DNA of 64,000 bases from Legionella taurinensis (GCF_900452865.1 NZ_UGOZ01000001.1:1674001-1738000), one strand, 5' to 3'; numbered from the stretch's first letter, positions 1 to 7,705 are shown. Numbers and translations are program-made. The notes: generated by a model from the letters alone, not told the origin.

Positions 1-131
1 CCTGGCTCGCAGAAAAAACCTTAAGCGGCACCCCGCTGGACTTAAGTCAGGTGACAGGGGCCAAAGGCCGGGCAGTACTGGGGGCCATCTATGCGGCGGG
101 GATTGACAAACGAATTTCCGTTGAGGTGTAA
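1..131 (+). CDS. C-terminal end of an unidentified protein (5' end outside window)
   Basis: An open frame runs from the left edge to a TAA at 129-131 and gives about 42 residues ending in GAIYAAGIDKRISVEV. The start lies outside the window. The fragment is Ala/Gly-rich and soluble-looking; the ending would suit a cytoplasmic enzyme such as a Gfo/Idh/MocA-type oxidoreductase, but that is only an impression and no motif fixes it. The downstream MFS gene begins 12 bases later on the same strand, so the two may be co-transcribed and may act on the same substrate. Confidence 0.5.
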   Translation, partial: WLAEKTLSGTPLDLSQVTGAKGRAVLGAIYAAGIDKRISVEV

Positions 132-143
132 TGTGCGTTTTAA

Positions 144-1442
144 TTGCATGAAGACGCCATTTTGAGTACACGAAAGTTAGATTTTCAACAGCACAGCCAA
201 TTCAGTGCGTATGTCGTTTTTTTATTGTCCGCCACATTCTACCTGTATGAGTTCGTTCTCCAGGTAGCGCCCGGCGTTATGGCGGAATCCATGATGCAAA
301 CCTTCAAGGTGAGCGCTGCCGGTTTTGGTATTGTGTCTGCCTTTTATTTTTATGCCTATGCCCCCATGCAGTTGCCAGCCGGCGTGCTGTTTGATCGTTA
401 CGGCCCGCGTAAATTGATGACTTATGCCTTGATTCTCTGTGCCCTGGGCTCTTTCTTTTTTGCCTCGACGGACAGCCTGTTTACGGCCTCACTGGGGCGT
501 TTTCTTATTGGCATTGGTTCGGCCTTTTCCTTCATCGGTGTCCTCGTCCTGATTTCCAGATGGTTTCCGCCGCAACAGTTTGCCCTGCTGGCGGGCATTG
601 CTCAATTAATGAGTTCTGTGGGTGCCATGTTCGGTGAGATGCCTTTGGCTGCATTGATCGAAGCCGTGGGTTGGCGCAATGCCAGTTTTATTCTGGCGGC
701 TGTTGGCTTTCTTCTGGCAGCCTTAATCTGGTTTATTATTCGGGATTATCCCCATCAACCGACTCAAACCCCACCGAAGAGGGCCTTTATTGATGAATGG
801 AAGCGGTTGCTGAGTGTCTGGCGTCAATCCTACACCTGGTATACAGGCGCTTATGCCTGCACTATCTGGACGCCCATCGCGGTGTTTGCCGCCTTATGGG
901 GTGTACCCTATTTACAGCAAAAGTTTCAGATAAGCGTGATTGCCGCTTCCGGTTTATGCAGCATGATCTGGTTGGGTATTGGTGTTGGCAGCCCGCTCCT
1001 GGGGTGGGTCAGTGATCGCATTGCCAGCCGCCGTATTGCTTTAGGCTTGAGTTCGGTTTTTGGCTTGGGCGCGACCCTGTTCCTGCTGTATGTCCCCAAC
1101 GTTTCTCTGGGGGCAATGTATTTCGTCCTGTTCATGCTTGGCATGGGTGCGGGTGGGCAAACGGTTAGTTTTGCTGTGATTAAAGACAATAATCCACCCG
1201 AACTGGTCGGTACTGCTTCCGGATTTAATAATTTATCCGTGTTAATCGGCGGCGCGGTATTTCAGCCATTGGTTGGTGTGTTTCTACACCAGAGCGAGGG
1301 CTGGTATAAGGTGAATGGTGTTCATGTCTACACCGTCGCCAGTTATAACAAGGCCTTGCTGGTCATGCCATGCTGTTTCCTGCTCAGTCTTCTCATTACG
1401 CTCTTTTTCCTTAAGGAATCACACCCTGGGCGTCATGGCTAG
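144..1442 (+). CDS. MFS transporter
   Basis: A 432-aa inner-membrane protein of the major facilitator superfamily, expected to move a small solute by proton symport or antiport. Twelve hydrophobic segments can be followed in two halves separated by a charged cytoplasmic loop around residues 200-225. The signature motif A between TM2 and TM3 is present as FDRYGPRKLM, with a degenerate second copy (GWVSDRIASRR) in the C-terminal half. The first Met codon is far inside TM1-TM2, so initiation must be at a TTG: 144 gives the longest form and TTG 162 a form six residues shorter; neither has a strong ribosome site. It follows a gene tail by 12 bases and converges with the squalene synthase gene 4 bases downstream, with no terminator hairpin seen between them. 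The substrate cannot be told from the sequence. Confidence 0.88.
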   Translation: MHEDAILSTRKLDFQQHSQFSAYVVFLLSATFYLYEFVLQVAPGVMAESMMQTFKVSAAGFGIVSAFYFYAYAPMQLPAGVLFDRYGPRKLMTYALILCALGSFFFASTDSLFTASLGRFLIGIGSAFSFIGVLVLISRWFPPQQFALLAGIAQLMSSVGAMFGEMPLAALIEAVGWRNASFILAAVGFLLAALIWFIIRDYPHQPTQTPPKRAFIDEWKRLLSVWRQSYTWYTGAYACTIWTPIAVFAALWGVPYLQQKFQISVIAASGLCSMIWLGIGVGSPLLGWVSDRIASRRIALGLSSVFGLGATLFLLYVPNVSLGAMYFVLFMLGMGAGGQTVSFAVIKDNNPPELVGTASGFNNLSVLIGGAVFQPLVGVFLHQSEGWYKVNGVHVYTVASYNKALLVMPCCFLLSLLITLFFLKESHPGRHG

Positions 1443-1446
1443 CTGA

Positions 1447-2403
1447 CTACAGATTGAGCGCGGCAAATTTCTCCATGCCGCGCTGACAGTATGAATAAAG
1501 CTCCCGGGTGCAGTCTTCCCGTGATTTTCTCGAAATTTTTTTGTATAGGGAAAAGACATAAGACGACGACGGCTTGAATTTGGTCTCTTTTAGAACATCC
1601 GGGTTATCGATCATCTGCAGCAAATGGCTGATAGACAAATACAGCGCAAAGCGCACAAAATTTTCAAATGGGCTATCGCTGTACGGCAAAGCCTCCAGAT
1701 AACGAATGGCTGGAAGCGCATCGTTAACCAGGGCGTCTTTACATAGAATATTTAATGACTGCAGAGGGGAATGGCTTGCAGTGATGCTCTCAGGCCAGCG
1801 GTTTTTTTTTAAAATAAACGTGTCTTCATAATAATCACGTAAGTTATTGGTTTTTTGTAATAATAATCCCACGTGCCTGCTTGAGGCCATCAGTTCTTCC
1901 ATACCGCCGCTTAATTGATAACTATAAAATAACAGGCTGGTTAAAAATTCACCCACGATCCCCGCGGAGTAATAACAATAGTCATTCATAGCCGCCACAT
2001 CATGGATGGACTTGTGCAGGTATTTCTTCATCCCGTCTTTCATCGCTGTGCAATAGTGGAGGCATAGTGCTTTTTCATGATCATCCAGACGGTTGTACAA
2101 CGTCATCACCCAAGGGTAATAATGAAATTTTTTAGTTTCTTCACCGGGCAGAGCCAGAATAGACTTAAGCAGCGGCTCATCCGGCTGTGCCCGCGATAGA
2201 CTCACTAAAAAGGCGTCCAGGCGCCCGCATTTTTCATCGGGATTTAAATCGGTGGAATCTTCAATGATATCGAGAAGCTTGTTCAGATTGTACTGGCAAA
2301 GAATGGGGGTTTTTAAAGGGGGGGTTAACAGAAGAATAGGCACAGAAAAACTTTGCGACTCTTCGCGCAGAAAGGCTTCATTCTTTAGGAGAACCTCATT
2401 CAT
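1447..2403 (-). CDS. Squalene synthase-like prenyltransferase
   Basis: A 318-aa protein of the squalene/phytoene synthase fold that should join two farnesyl diphosphates head to head to make squalene, the hopanoid or sterol precursor. Both Asp-rich magnesium/diphosphate motifs are visible: LLDIIEDSTD near residue 43 (compare DTLEDD of eukaryotic enzymes) and NNLRDYYED at 186-194. The stretch YCYYSAGIVG at 142-151 and the RWPE segment after the second motif also match the eukaryote-like squalene synthase pattern rather than the bacterial HpnC/HpnD pair. No C-terminal membrane anchor is present. The start has AGGATAG upstream. The gene lies 13 bases after a family-2 glycosyltransferase gene and is the last gene of that leftward operon, which suggests a shared lipid or glycolipid pathway. 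No cyclase is in the window. Confidence 0.8.
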   Translation of the reverse strand: MNEVLLKNEAFLREESQSFSVPILLLTPPLKTPILCQYNLNKLLDIIEDSTDLNPDEKCGRLDAFLVSLSRAQPDEPLLKSILALPGEETKKFHYYPWVMTLYNRLDDHEKALCLHYCTAMKDGMKKYLHKSIHDVAAMNDYCYYSAGIVGEFLTSLLFYSYQLSGGMEELMASSRHVGLLLQKTNNLRDYYEDTFILKKNRWPESITASHSPLQSLNILCKDALVNDALPAIRYLEALPYSDSPFENFVRFALYLSISHLLQMIDNPDVLKETKFKPSSSYVFSLYKKISRKSREDCTRELYSYCQRGMEKFAALNL

Positions 2404-2416
2404 ACACTATCCTGTC

Positions 2417-3148
2417 TTAATACCAATACTTACAGTTTTTTTTCTGTTTGTAGCGGTTTCTAAAAAATAATCCGGAAATAAAATCCATGAGTAAATGAAA
2501 AGAGGGCGGGAACTTTTCCAATTTTCGCAAACACATGATGACGTATTTTTTATAAATAACGACCTTTTTGCCGTGTTTTGCAGCATAACGCTTTAAGGCA
2601 ATGGAAAGACTGATGTCTTCTGTCACATAATATTCCTCATCAAAACCACCAATGGCTAAAAAAGCGTCTTTTTTACAAAACACAAAGGAGCCGGCACAGC
2701 GCGTGCACCATTGGGCATACTGATTCCAAACGAAAAACAGAAATCGGACCAGCAAGGAAATATCCCTGTCCGCTTTAAGCAGAAAAGAGCCGGCTATGAT
2801 CTCAGGGTGCTGCAGAATACTCACACTGGTATGGAGCATTTCGTCGCTCATCAACGTATCCGCATCGATAAAAATCAACAGGTCGCCCAACGCATCGCGA
2901 GCGCCGCTATTTCGTACTCGTGCTATGTTGCGCACGGGCTCTAAAAGGACTCTCGCCCCAAAATGCGCGGCGATTTCAGCGGTTTTATCCGTAGAATTAT
3001 TATTCACTACAATGACCTCGCCCTTAAAACGGGATGGGAGCGTCTGGATAGCCTCATCGATGGAGTGGAGACTGGCAGGGAGCCAGGCTTCTTCATTATG
3101 AGCGGGTATGATAATGCTGAAATGGCAATGCGCTGAATTCGTAATCAT
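2417..3148 (-). CDS. Family-2 glycosyltransferase (paralogue A)
   Basis: A 243-aa soluble GT-A glycosyltransferase. The N-terminus FSIIIPAHNEE (residues 10-20) and the metal-binding DxD in FIDADTLM (D95, D97) are clear. The first nucleotide-binding position, usually Asp, reads Asn here (IVVNNNSTDKT), whereas the neighbouring paralogue keeps Asp. The start at 3148 was chosen over an in-frame upstream extension to 3238 because it has GAGAGG at a good distance and gives an N-terminus aligned with the paralogue. The two genes share most of their length, including the C-terminal RYKxKxNCxYWY ending, and are separated by 17 bases, so they arose by tandem duplication. No transmembrane segments are long enough to be convincing, except a hydrophobic patch near residue 140. 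Acceptor and donor are unknown; the operon partner suggests a polyprenyl or hopanoid-type lipid. Confidence 0.85.
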   Translation of the reverse strand: MITNSAHCHFSIIIPAHNEEAWLPASLHSIDEAIQTLPSRFKGEVIVVNNNSTDKTAEIAAHFGARVLLEPVRNIARVRNSGARDALGDLLIFIDADTLMSDEMLHTSVSILQHPEIIAGSFLLKADRDISLLVRFLFFVWNQYAQWCTRCAGSFVFCKKDAFLAIGGFDEEYYVTEDISLSIALKRYAAKHGKKVVIYKKYVIMCLRKLEKFPPSFHLLMDFISGLFFRNRYKQKKNCKYWY

Positions 3149-3165
3149 TTGAGACCTCTCAATCG

Positions 3166-3885
3166 TTAGTACCAGTACCTGCAATTTTCCTTTTTCTTGT
3201 ATCGGTTTCTTAAAAGGCCAATGGTTAAAAAATCCCAAATTACTCTTGGAGTTAGGGAAAATTTATTCATTTTTCGTAAACACATGACTGTGTATTTTTT
3301 ATAAACAATAACTTTTTTACGCTGCTGTTTGGCATACTGGTTTAACCTTGCTGAAAAATTAATGTTTTCAGCAGCGTAAAAGGACTCATCGTAGCCTCCG
3401 ATGGCATCGAAAACGTCTTTTTTGCAAAACAGAAAACAACCAGAGCAATGATGATTCCAGCGAGAGCGCATATTCCATATAAAAAAAATCATGCGAATCA
3501 TTCTCGAAACAGGTCTGTCGGGCTTTAACAAAAAGGAACCGGCAATGATTTCAGGATCATTCAGGGTCTCAATGCTCACTTTAAGCATTTCTTCACTCAT
3601 CAGCGTATCGGCGTCAAGAAAAATTACTACTTGTCCCCTGGCGTGCTTGACACCGGTATTCCTCACCCTGGCTATATTACGTACGGGCTCAATAAGAACC
3701 CGTGCTCCGAAACTTTCCGCAAGCGTCGCTGTCTTGTCAGTGGAATCATTATCCACCACAATCACTTCGCCCCGGTAAGCAGGAAGGGTATTAATAGCCG
3801 ACTGGACAGAACCCAGTGTAGCCGGTAAAAAAGCCTCTTCATTATGAGCAGGTATGACAATACTGTAATGATACTTCTCCGACAT
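3166..3885 (-). CDS. Family-2 glycosyltransferase (paralogue B)
   Basis: A 239-aa GT-A glycosyltransferase and first of a tandem pair. Motifs: YSIVIPAHNEE at residues 7-17, VIVVDNDSTDKT at 41-52 (nucleotide-binding Asp kept) and FLDADTLM with DxD at D91/D93. The hydrophobic MIFFIW patch near residue 130 is shared with the paralogue. The operon order is acidic peptide gene (ends 51 bases upstream), this gene, paralogue A, squalene synthase. The two copies differ at many positions, so the duplication is not recent and the enzymes may use different donors or act one after the other. The acceptor is not known. Confidence 0.85.
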   Translation of the reverse strand: MSEKYHYSIVIPAHNEEAFLPATLGSVQSAINTLPAYRGEVIVVDNDSTDKTATLAESFGARVLIEPVRNIARVRNTGVKHARGQVVIFLDADTLMSEEMLKVSIETLNDPEIIAGSFLLKPDRPVSRMIRMIFFIWNMRSRWNHHCSGCFLFCKKDVFDAIGGYDESFYAAENINFSARLNQYAKQQRKKVIVYKKYTVMCLRKMNKFSLTPRVIWDFLTIGLLRNRYKKKENCRYWY

Positions 3886-3936
3886 AAAATCATCTTGATA
3901 ACGTGATATCTTATTAAGTATAGTCTTCCCCCCGGC

Positions 3937-4074
3937 TTATTGAGCATTGGGCTCCTCTCGCTCAGACGGTTCCGGTTCTGGTGTGGTGTCCTGACCTGGC
4001 TCAACGTCATTGGGCAAGGAGGGATCTTCCAGAGGAATATCAGGTATTTCAGTGGGGGTGTCCGGATTTTGCAT
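3937..4074 (-). CDS. Small acidic Pro/Glu-rich protein (45 aa)
   Basis: A 45-residue frame starting MQNPDTPTEIPDIPLEDP and ending EPSEREEPNAQ, made almost entirely of Pro, Glu, Asp, Thr and Ser. It has no signal peptide and no hydrophobic core, so it should be intrinsically disordered. Support for it being a real gene: AAAGGA about nine bases before the ATG, an Asp/Glu/Pro composition very like the proteins at 5613 and 7216, and its place directly upstream of the glycosyltransferase operon in the same direction. The antisense frames through this stretch have no such organisation. Function unknown. Confidence 0.55.
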   Translation of the reverse strand: MQNPDTPTEIPDIPLEDPSLPNDVEPGQDTTPEPEPSEREEPNAQ

Positions 4075-4162
4075 TGTTCCAATCCTTTCTGGTTCTCTTT
4101 CTTTCATTATAGCGTTGTACTGGCGGCTATACTGTTATTAGCAACACAACAATGGAAACAGG

Positions 4163-5209
4163 ATGACCGAATCACTGTATTCAATGGAAGAATGTGAGCG
4201 TGTTGCCCGACTTGCCTCGTTGCGTTATGTCAAAGACACGATGCCCGGGATAACGCGCCAGAAACAGGGCGACGAATTCATTTATTTTCAAGATGGCAAA
4301 CCATTAAGCGATGAGAACGTCCTGGCCCGTATAAAAAAACTCGCCATTCCTCCCGCTTATCAGGACGTATGGATATGCCCCTATGAAAACGGACACATTC
4401 AGGCTACGGGCCGCGATAAAAACAATCGAAAACAATACCGCTATCATCCCCTCTGGTTTAAGGTGCGTAATCAGCAAAAATTCACGACCATGATTGAATT
4501 TGGCCAATCCCTGCCTTTAATTAAGCGCCATATCAACCGCGAGCTGAACAAACCGGCTCAATTGAATCGAGCGCAGGTTATTTGTGCCATTATTTATTTA
4601 CTTTATCATTTCAACGTGCGAGTAGGGAATACGGTTTATGCAAGACAAAATAAGTCGTATGGATTAACCACATTAAGAAAAAAACACCTGTCTTTGAAGA
4701 GAAACAAAGCAATACTTAATTTCAGAGGAAAAAATGCAAAATTATGGAACATAATATTAAGTGACAAACGAATACTAAAAATTTTGAAAAAATGTGAAGA
4801 AATATCAGGTTATGAATTATTTAAATACGTCGATGAAAATAATTCGTTAACGGTTGTCACATCTCAGGAAGTGAATTTTTATCTAAAAAACATTACCAAT
4901 TACCCATTCACAGCCAAAGATTTTCGCACCTGGATTGCCTGCCGCGAAACACTGTGCCGTTTAATTCGCTGCAACCATGGCGAAGAGGCCGCGGATCCTT
5001 TCAATGACACCATTAAACAGGTTTCTAAACTCATGGGACATACACCTGCCATCTGCCAAAAAAACTACATCCACCCCGACATTATTTTATCCTGGAAGGC
5101 CGACAGCCTACGGGATTGGGCCGATAAAAACCGCGATAAAATTGCCCGACTTACGGATGATAAAATCTTACTTTTATGGCTTAAATCAAATAAAAAAAGA
5201 ACAAAATAA
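4163..5209 (+). CDS. DNA topoisomerase IB (poxvirus type)
   Basis: A 348-aa type IB topoisomerase that relaxes supercoils by transient 3'-phosphotyrosyl nicking, in the family shared by poxviruses and some bacteria. Catalytic positions can be read: Arg in FNVRVGN (R153), the SYGLTTLRKKHL motif, Lys in FRGKNAK (K190), Arg in KDFRTW (R255) and the nucleophile Tyr302 in KNYIHP, with LMGHTPAICQ just before it. Length matches the family. Bases from about 4640 to 4900 are noticeably richer in A/T than the flanking codons of the same gene. The neighbours are unrelated: the divergent acidic peptide gene upstream and a small stress-type cluster downstream. Confidence 0.92.
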   Translation: MTESLYSMEECERVARLASLRYVKDTMPGITRQKQGDEFIYFQDGKPLSDENVLARIKKLAIPPAYQDVWICPYENGHIQATGRDKNNRKQYRYHPLWFKVRNQQKFTTMIEFGQSLPLIKRHINRELNKPAQLNRAQVICAIIYLLYHFNVRVGNTVYARQNKSYGLTTLRKKHLSLKRNKAILNFRGKNAKLWNIILSDKRILKILKKCEEISGYELFKYVDENNSLTVVTSQEVNFYLKNITNYPFTAKDFRTWIACRETLCRLIRCNHGEEAADPFNDTIKQVSKLMGHTPAICQKNYIHPDIILSWKADSLRDWADKNRDKIARLTDDKILLLWLKSNKKRTK

Positions 5210-5287
5210 TCATTTTTTAAACGATAAAAGTTTGCATTTTTTATCAATCTTCCTTACGCATTTTATGGTAGATAGTTGCCCATTCTG

Positions 5288-5303
5288 TTTGACAATTGTC
5301 AAA
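5288..5303. promoter_or_regulatory. Perfect 16-bp palindrome upstream of a small-gene cluster
   Basis: TTTGACAATTGTCAAA is its own reverse complement and lies 74 bases before the start codon at 5377. It contains a TTGACA that could serve as a -35 element, with TTTAGT 16 bases downstream as a poor -10. A symmetric site overlapping a -35 is what a dimeric repressor operator would look like. No regulator can be assigned. Confidence 0.35.
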
Positions 5304-5376
5304 ATTATGCTTTAGTTTAAATAGGGAAATTAATTTGGAGCATGAGGTTAATTCACTAAAAATGGCGGAGATAAAT

Positions 5377-5574
5377 ATGGAAATTTCTAAGGAAACCGTA
5401 CAGGCAGTTCAGGAACTGTGCCATATTTCAGATGAACTTAAGGAAATCAGGATTGCATTAAATAAATTGATTACTGTTTTTATGGAAACGCCTTATCCAA
5501 CCCACCCAAACACCTTGACGAATTATTTGGAATACAAAGGAAAGAAACCTCAAACCAATGACATAACGCTTTAA
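5377..5574 (+). CDS. Small hypothetical protein (65 aa)
   Basis: The frame can be extended upstream to 5296, but the ATG at 5377 is preceded by GGCGGAG at a good distance and is the best start. The protein MEISKETVQAVQELCH... is predicted to be mostly helical in its first 40 residues, where heptad-like Leu/Ile spacing suggests a short coiled coil, followed by a Pro/Thr-rich turn and a basic tail. I do not recognise a family. It is the first gene of a rightward group with the secreted acidic protein 38 bases downstream and the SDR gene beyond. The AT-rich region before it holds a perfect palindrome that may control the group. Confidence 0.55.
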   Translation: MEISKETVQAVQELCHISDELKEIRIALNKLITVFMETPYPTHPNTLTNYLEYKGKKPQTNDITL

Positions 5575-5612
5575 TTCACTGAGGCGTGTATGAAGGAGCC
5601 ACAGGAGAACGA

Positions 5613-6065
5613 ATGATGAAACGGATTATTCCAATGACTATTTTACTTGGAGGCGTTTTCGTTGCGCAAAACCCCATGTGGGCTGCAACCAATGTCCCCA
5701 ACACGACGCTGCCGTCCACTACGGTGAATCCGGCATCGCCGACAACGCCATCTCCAACGGATCCAACCACACCGTCACCGACTGACCCAACCACTCCAAC
5801 CGATCCTACTCTCCCGCAACCTGACGATGACAATGGAACGTCAACACCGTCAACAACCAATGGTGGGACAGGGATAGATCCGGCAACTGGGACAGGCATC
5901 AATACCGGGAAAGAGGCCACGGACATGGGCATTTCAACGGATCCCGATACGGATGCCACCGGAACCACAATAAACACCGGCACGGATGACGAGGACGATG
6001 ATGAGAGTAATGATGTCCTGGATGACACCAACACGAACCAGGATGGTATCTCGACAGGGGAGTAA
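5613..6065 (+). CDS. Secreted Thr/Pro/Asp-rich low-complexity protein
   Basis: A 150-aa protein with an N-terminal signal peptide (MMKRIIPMTILLGGVFVAQ, cleavage likely after PMWA) followed by an entirely low-complexity mature part. The mature region has repeated SPTDPTTP units, then Gly/Thr/Asp stretches and a DDEDDDE run near the end. It is expected to be a disordered, strongly acidic periplasmic or exported protein. The start was set at the ATG with AGGAG six bases before it; the open frame extends upstream to a GTG at 5586 that lacks a ribosome site. A long antisense frame exists here only because of the repetitive composition. The SDR gene follows after 18 bases. Function unknown; acidic disordered proteins are often linked with desiccation or osmotic stress, which is inference only. 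Confidence 0.6.
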   Translation: MMKRIIPMTILLGGVFVAQNPMWAATNVPNTTLPSTTVNPASPTTPSPTDPTTPSPTDPTTPTDPTLPQPDDDNGTSTPSTTNGGTGIDPATGTGINTGKEATDMGISTDPDTDATGTTINTGTDDEDDDESNDVLDDTNTNQDGISTGE

Positions 6066-6083
6066 TCAGGTCAGGAGCTAATC

Positions 6084-6932
6084 ATGGAAAAACAACCTGC
6101 TCAGCATCAACAAAGACAACCAGGGATTGAGGCCATCATGACACCTCAACCGGAATACCTGTCCTCCAGTTATAAAGGAAGCGAAAAATTACAAGGAAAA
6201 ATCGCACTGATAACTGGAGGAGACAGCGGCATAGGACGCGCAGTCGCCTGTGCCTTTGCCATGGAAGGCGCGGACCTGGTTGTCCATTACCTGAATGAAC
6301 AGCAGGATGCTGAGAAAACAAAAAAAATCATAGAAAACACAGGACAATCCTGTCTGTTGCTCGCAGCCAATCTGCAGAATTACACCGCCTGTGACGAAGT
6401 GGTCAGGCAAACGATGGAACGTTATGGCCGCCTTGACATACTGGTTAATAATGTGGCTGAGCAACACCCACAGGACACTATGGAAGAGATTAGTTGCGAA
6501 CAAATGGAAAACACGTTTAAAACTAATTTCTTCTCTTATTTTTATATGATTAAAGCCGCTTTGCCTTTTCTGAAAAAAGGCAGCGTCATTATCAACACCA
6601 CCTCGGTGACGGCTTATAAGGGCAGCGAACACCTGATTGATTATTCGGCCACCAAAGGCGCCATTCTGGCACTGACCCGGTCGCTTTCGCAAAACCTGGT
6701 TTCTCGGGGCATTCGCGTCAACGCCGTCGCACCAGGTCCCATCTGGACGCCGCTTATTCCTTCAAGTTTCAATGAAGAGGAAGTCCAGGAATTTGGCAGC
6801 CAGGTTCCCATGAAACGCGCAGGTCAACCCGCCGAAGTCGCGCCAGCCTATGTTTTTCTCGCTTCAAATGACTCGTCCTACATGACCGGACAAGTCATTC
6901 ATCCCAATGGCGGGGTCATTGTTAATGGTTAG
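6084..6932 (+). CDS. SDR family oxidoreductase (YghA-like)
   Basis: A 282-aa short-chain dehydrogenase/reductase of the longer, N-terminally extended YghA/glucose-ribitol dehydrogenase-like group. The Rossmann motif TGGDSGIGRAVA begins near residue 44, the structural NNVAEQ motif replaces the usual NNAG, and the catalytic Ser-Tyr-Lys set is visible as TTS...YSATKGA. The PGPIWTPL segment after the active site is typical of the family. The first 40 residues (Gln/Pro-rich) form the extension that precedes the core. AGGAG stands before the ATG. It sits between the acidic secreted protein and a 59-aa stress-type gene, all on one strand, consistent with a general stress operon. The substrate is not predictable. 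Confidence 0.88.
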   Translation: MEKQPAQHQQRQPGIEAIMTPQPEYLSSSYKGSEKLQGKIALITGGDSGIGRAVACAFAMEGADLVVHYLNEQQDAEKTKKIIENTGQSCLLLAANLQNYTACDEVVRQTMERYGRLDILVNNVAEQHPQDTMEEISCEQMENTFKTNFFSYFYMIKAALPFLKKGSVIINTTSVTAYKGSEHLIDYSATKGAILALTRSLSQNLVSRGIRVNAVAPGPIWTPLIPSSFNEEEVQEFGSQVPMKRAGQPAEVAPAYVFLASNDSSYMTGQVIHPNGGVIVNG

Positions 6933-6955
6933 ATTTAGGATCAAGGAGTGACATC

Positions 6956-7135
6956 ATGAGCCAGGGCGATAAATCAAAATACACCGACAAGCAAAAACGA
7001 AAAGCGGAACACATTGAAGAAGGCTATGAACGTCAAGGCATCTCTTCAAAAGAGGCTGAGCGCCGCGCCTGGGCCACCGTCAACAAACAAGACGGCGGAG
7101 GCAAGAAGCCGGGCGGCTCAGGACGTAAAAAATAA
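6956..7135 (+). CDS. Small basic stress-type protein (plasmid-stabilisation-like family)
   Basis: A 59-aa reading frame starting MSQGDKSKYTDKQKRKAEHI and ending GGGKKPGGSGRKK. The pattern GDKSKYTDKQ...EHIEEGYE...EAERRAWATVNK is that of a small conserved bacterial family usually labelled plasmid stabilisation protein, though a plasmid role is unproven and members sit on chromosomes beside stress genes. It is highly charged with a Gly/Lys-rich tail that could bind nucleic acid. CAAGGAG precedes the ATG. It lies 23 bases after the SDR gene in the same direction and is probably co-transcribed. Confidence 0.75.
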   Translation: MSQGDKSKYTDKQKRKAEHIEEGYERQGISSKEAERRAWATVNKQDGGGKKPGGSGRKK

Positions 7136-7215
7136 GCACACAACAGTCTATTTGATCTATAATTAGACAGCTATAGCGCTTTTCGCAGTCTAATTCCATT
7201 GAAAAGGAATTTATT

Positions 7216-7410
7216 ATGGATGAACAATTTGATAACTTGATAAGTATGGCCAGCCCGCTTGATCCGGACAGTCCCTTACCGACCGATCCTGTGAATCCTG
7301 GCCCGGATGTCCCCGATGAACCCGAATACCCCGTCCCCGTTATCCATGATGATGACGACAACACGGTGACGCCGGATGATCTGGGCACAGACGATAGTGA
7401 TGGCGGTTAG
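7216..7410 (+). CDS. Small Asp/Pro-rich acidic protein (64 aa)
   Basis: A 64-residue protein whose middle and end are dominated by Asp and Pro, including a DDDDN run and the ending DDLGTDDSDGG. It has no signal peptide and is probably disordered. AAAGGAA lies at a good distance before the ATG and an AT-rich promoter-like stretch lies at 7145-7180. Composition and Pro-Asp spacing resemble the proteins at 3937-4074 and 5613-6065. Function unknown. Confidence 0.55.
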   Translation: MDEQFDNLISMASPLDPDSPLPTDPVNPGPDVPDEPEYPVPVIHDDDDNTVTPDDLGTDDSDGG

Positions 7411-7443
7411 CTGCAAGACCCTAAAGGAAGGAGAGGATCGAAA

Positions 7444-7692
7444 ATGGTGGAATATCTCTATAAGGGATTTAAAGTGTCGTACAATATAAAACCAATTAAA
7501 AATCAAACCAAACTCTACGAAGCTGAAGGGTATGTTGCCCGTTTGGCGGATACGGAGCCTACCCAGAGAAAGCGATTTCATACGGAGTCCACGTCAATGC
7601 AGGGTGTTACGGCCGAGATTAAAAAACTGCTTGAAAATTACATCGATTTCGAATGGAAGGAATTCCACGAAATTCACGATCAAAATCTCTAA
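7444..7692 (+). CDS. Small conserved-looking hypothetical protein (82 aa)
   Basis: An 82-aa protein starting MVEYLYKGFKVSYNIKP. A likely beta-strand-rich first half (alternating hydrophobic residues, YKGFKVSYNI, YEAEGYVARL) is followed by an amphipathic helix (TAEIKKLLENYIDFEWKEF). The ribosome site AAGGAAGGAGAGG is strong. No family is recognised. It follows the acidic protein gene by 33 bases on the same strand and ends 13 bases before the end of a convergent gene. Confidence 0.6.
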   Translation: MVEYLYKGFKVSYNIKPIKNQTKLYEAEGYVARLADTEPTQRKRFHTESTSMQGVTAEIKKLLENYIDFEWKEFHEIHDQNL

Positions 7693-7705
7693 TCCGGGCC
7701 AGGGG

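Noticed and set aside
3762-4197. Overlapping frames on both strands around the acidic peptide gene
   Set aside because: They have mixed composition without family pattern; the 45-aa acidic frame has a ribosome site and fits neighbouring acidic proteins.
5576-6034. Long minus-strand frame with Ser/Val-rich translation opposite the acidic secreted protein
   Set aside because: It mirrors the repetitive codons of the rightward gene, has no ribosome site and no signal; the rightward frame has a signal peptide and AGGAG.
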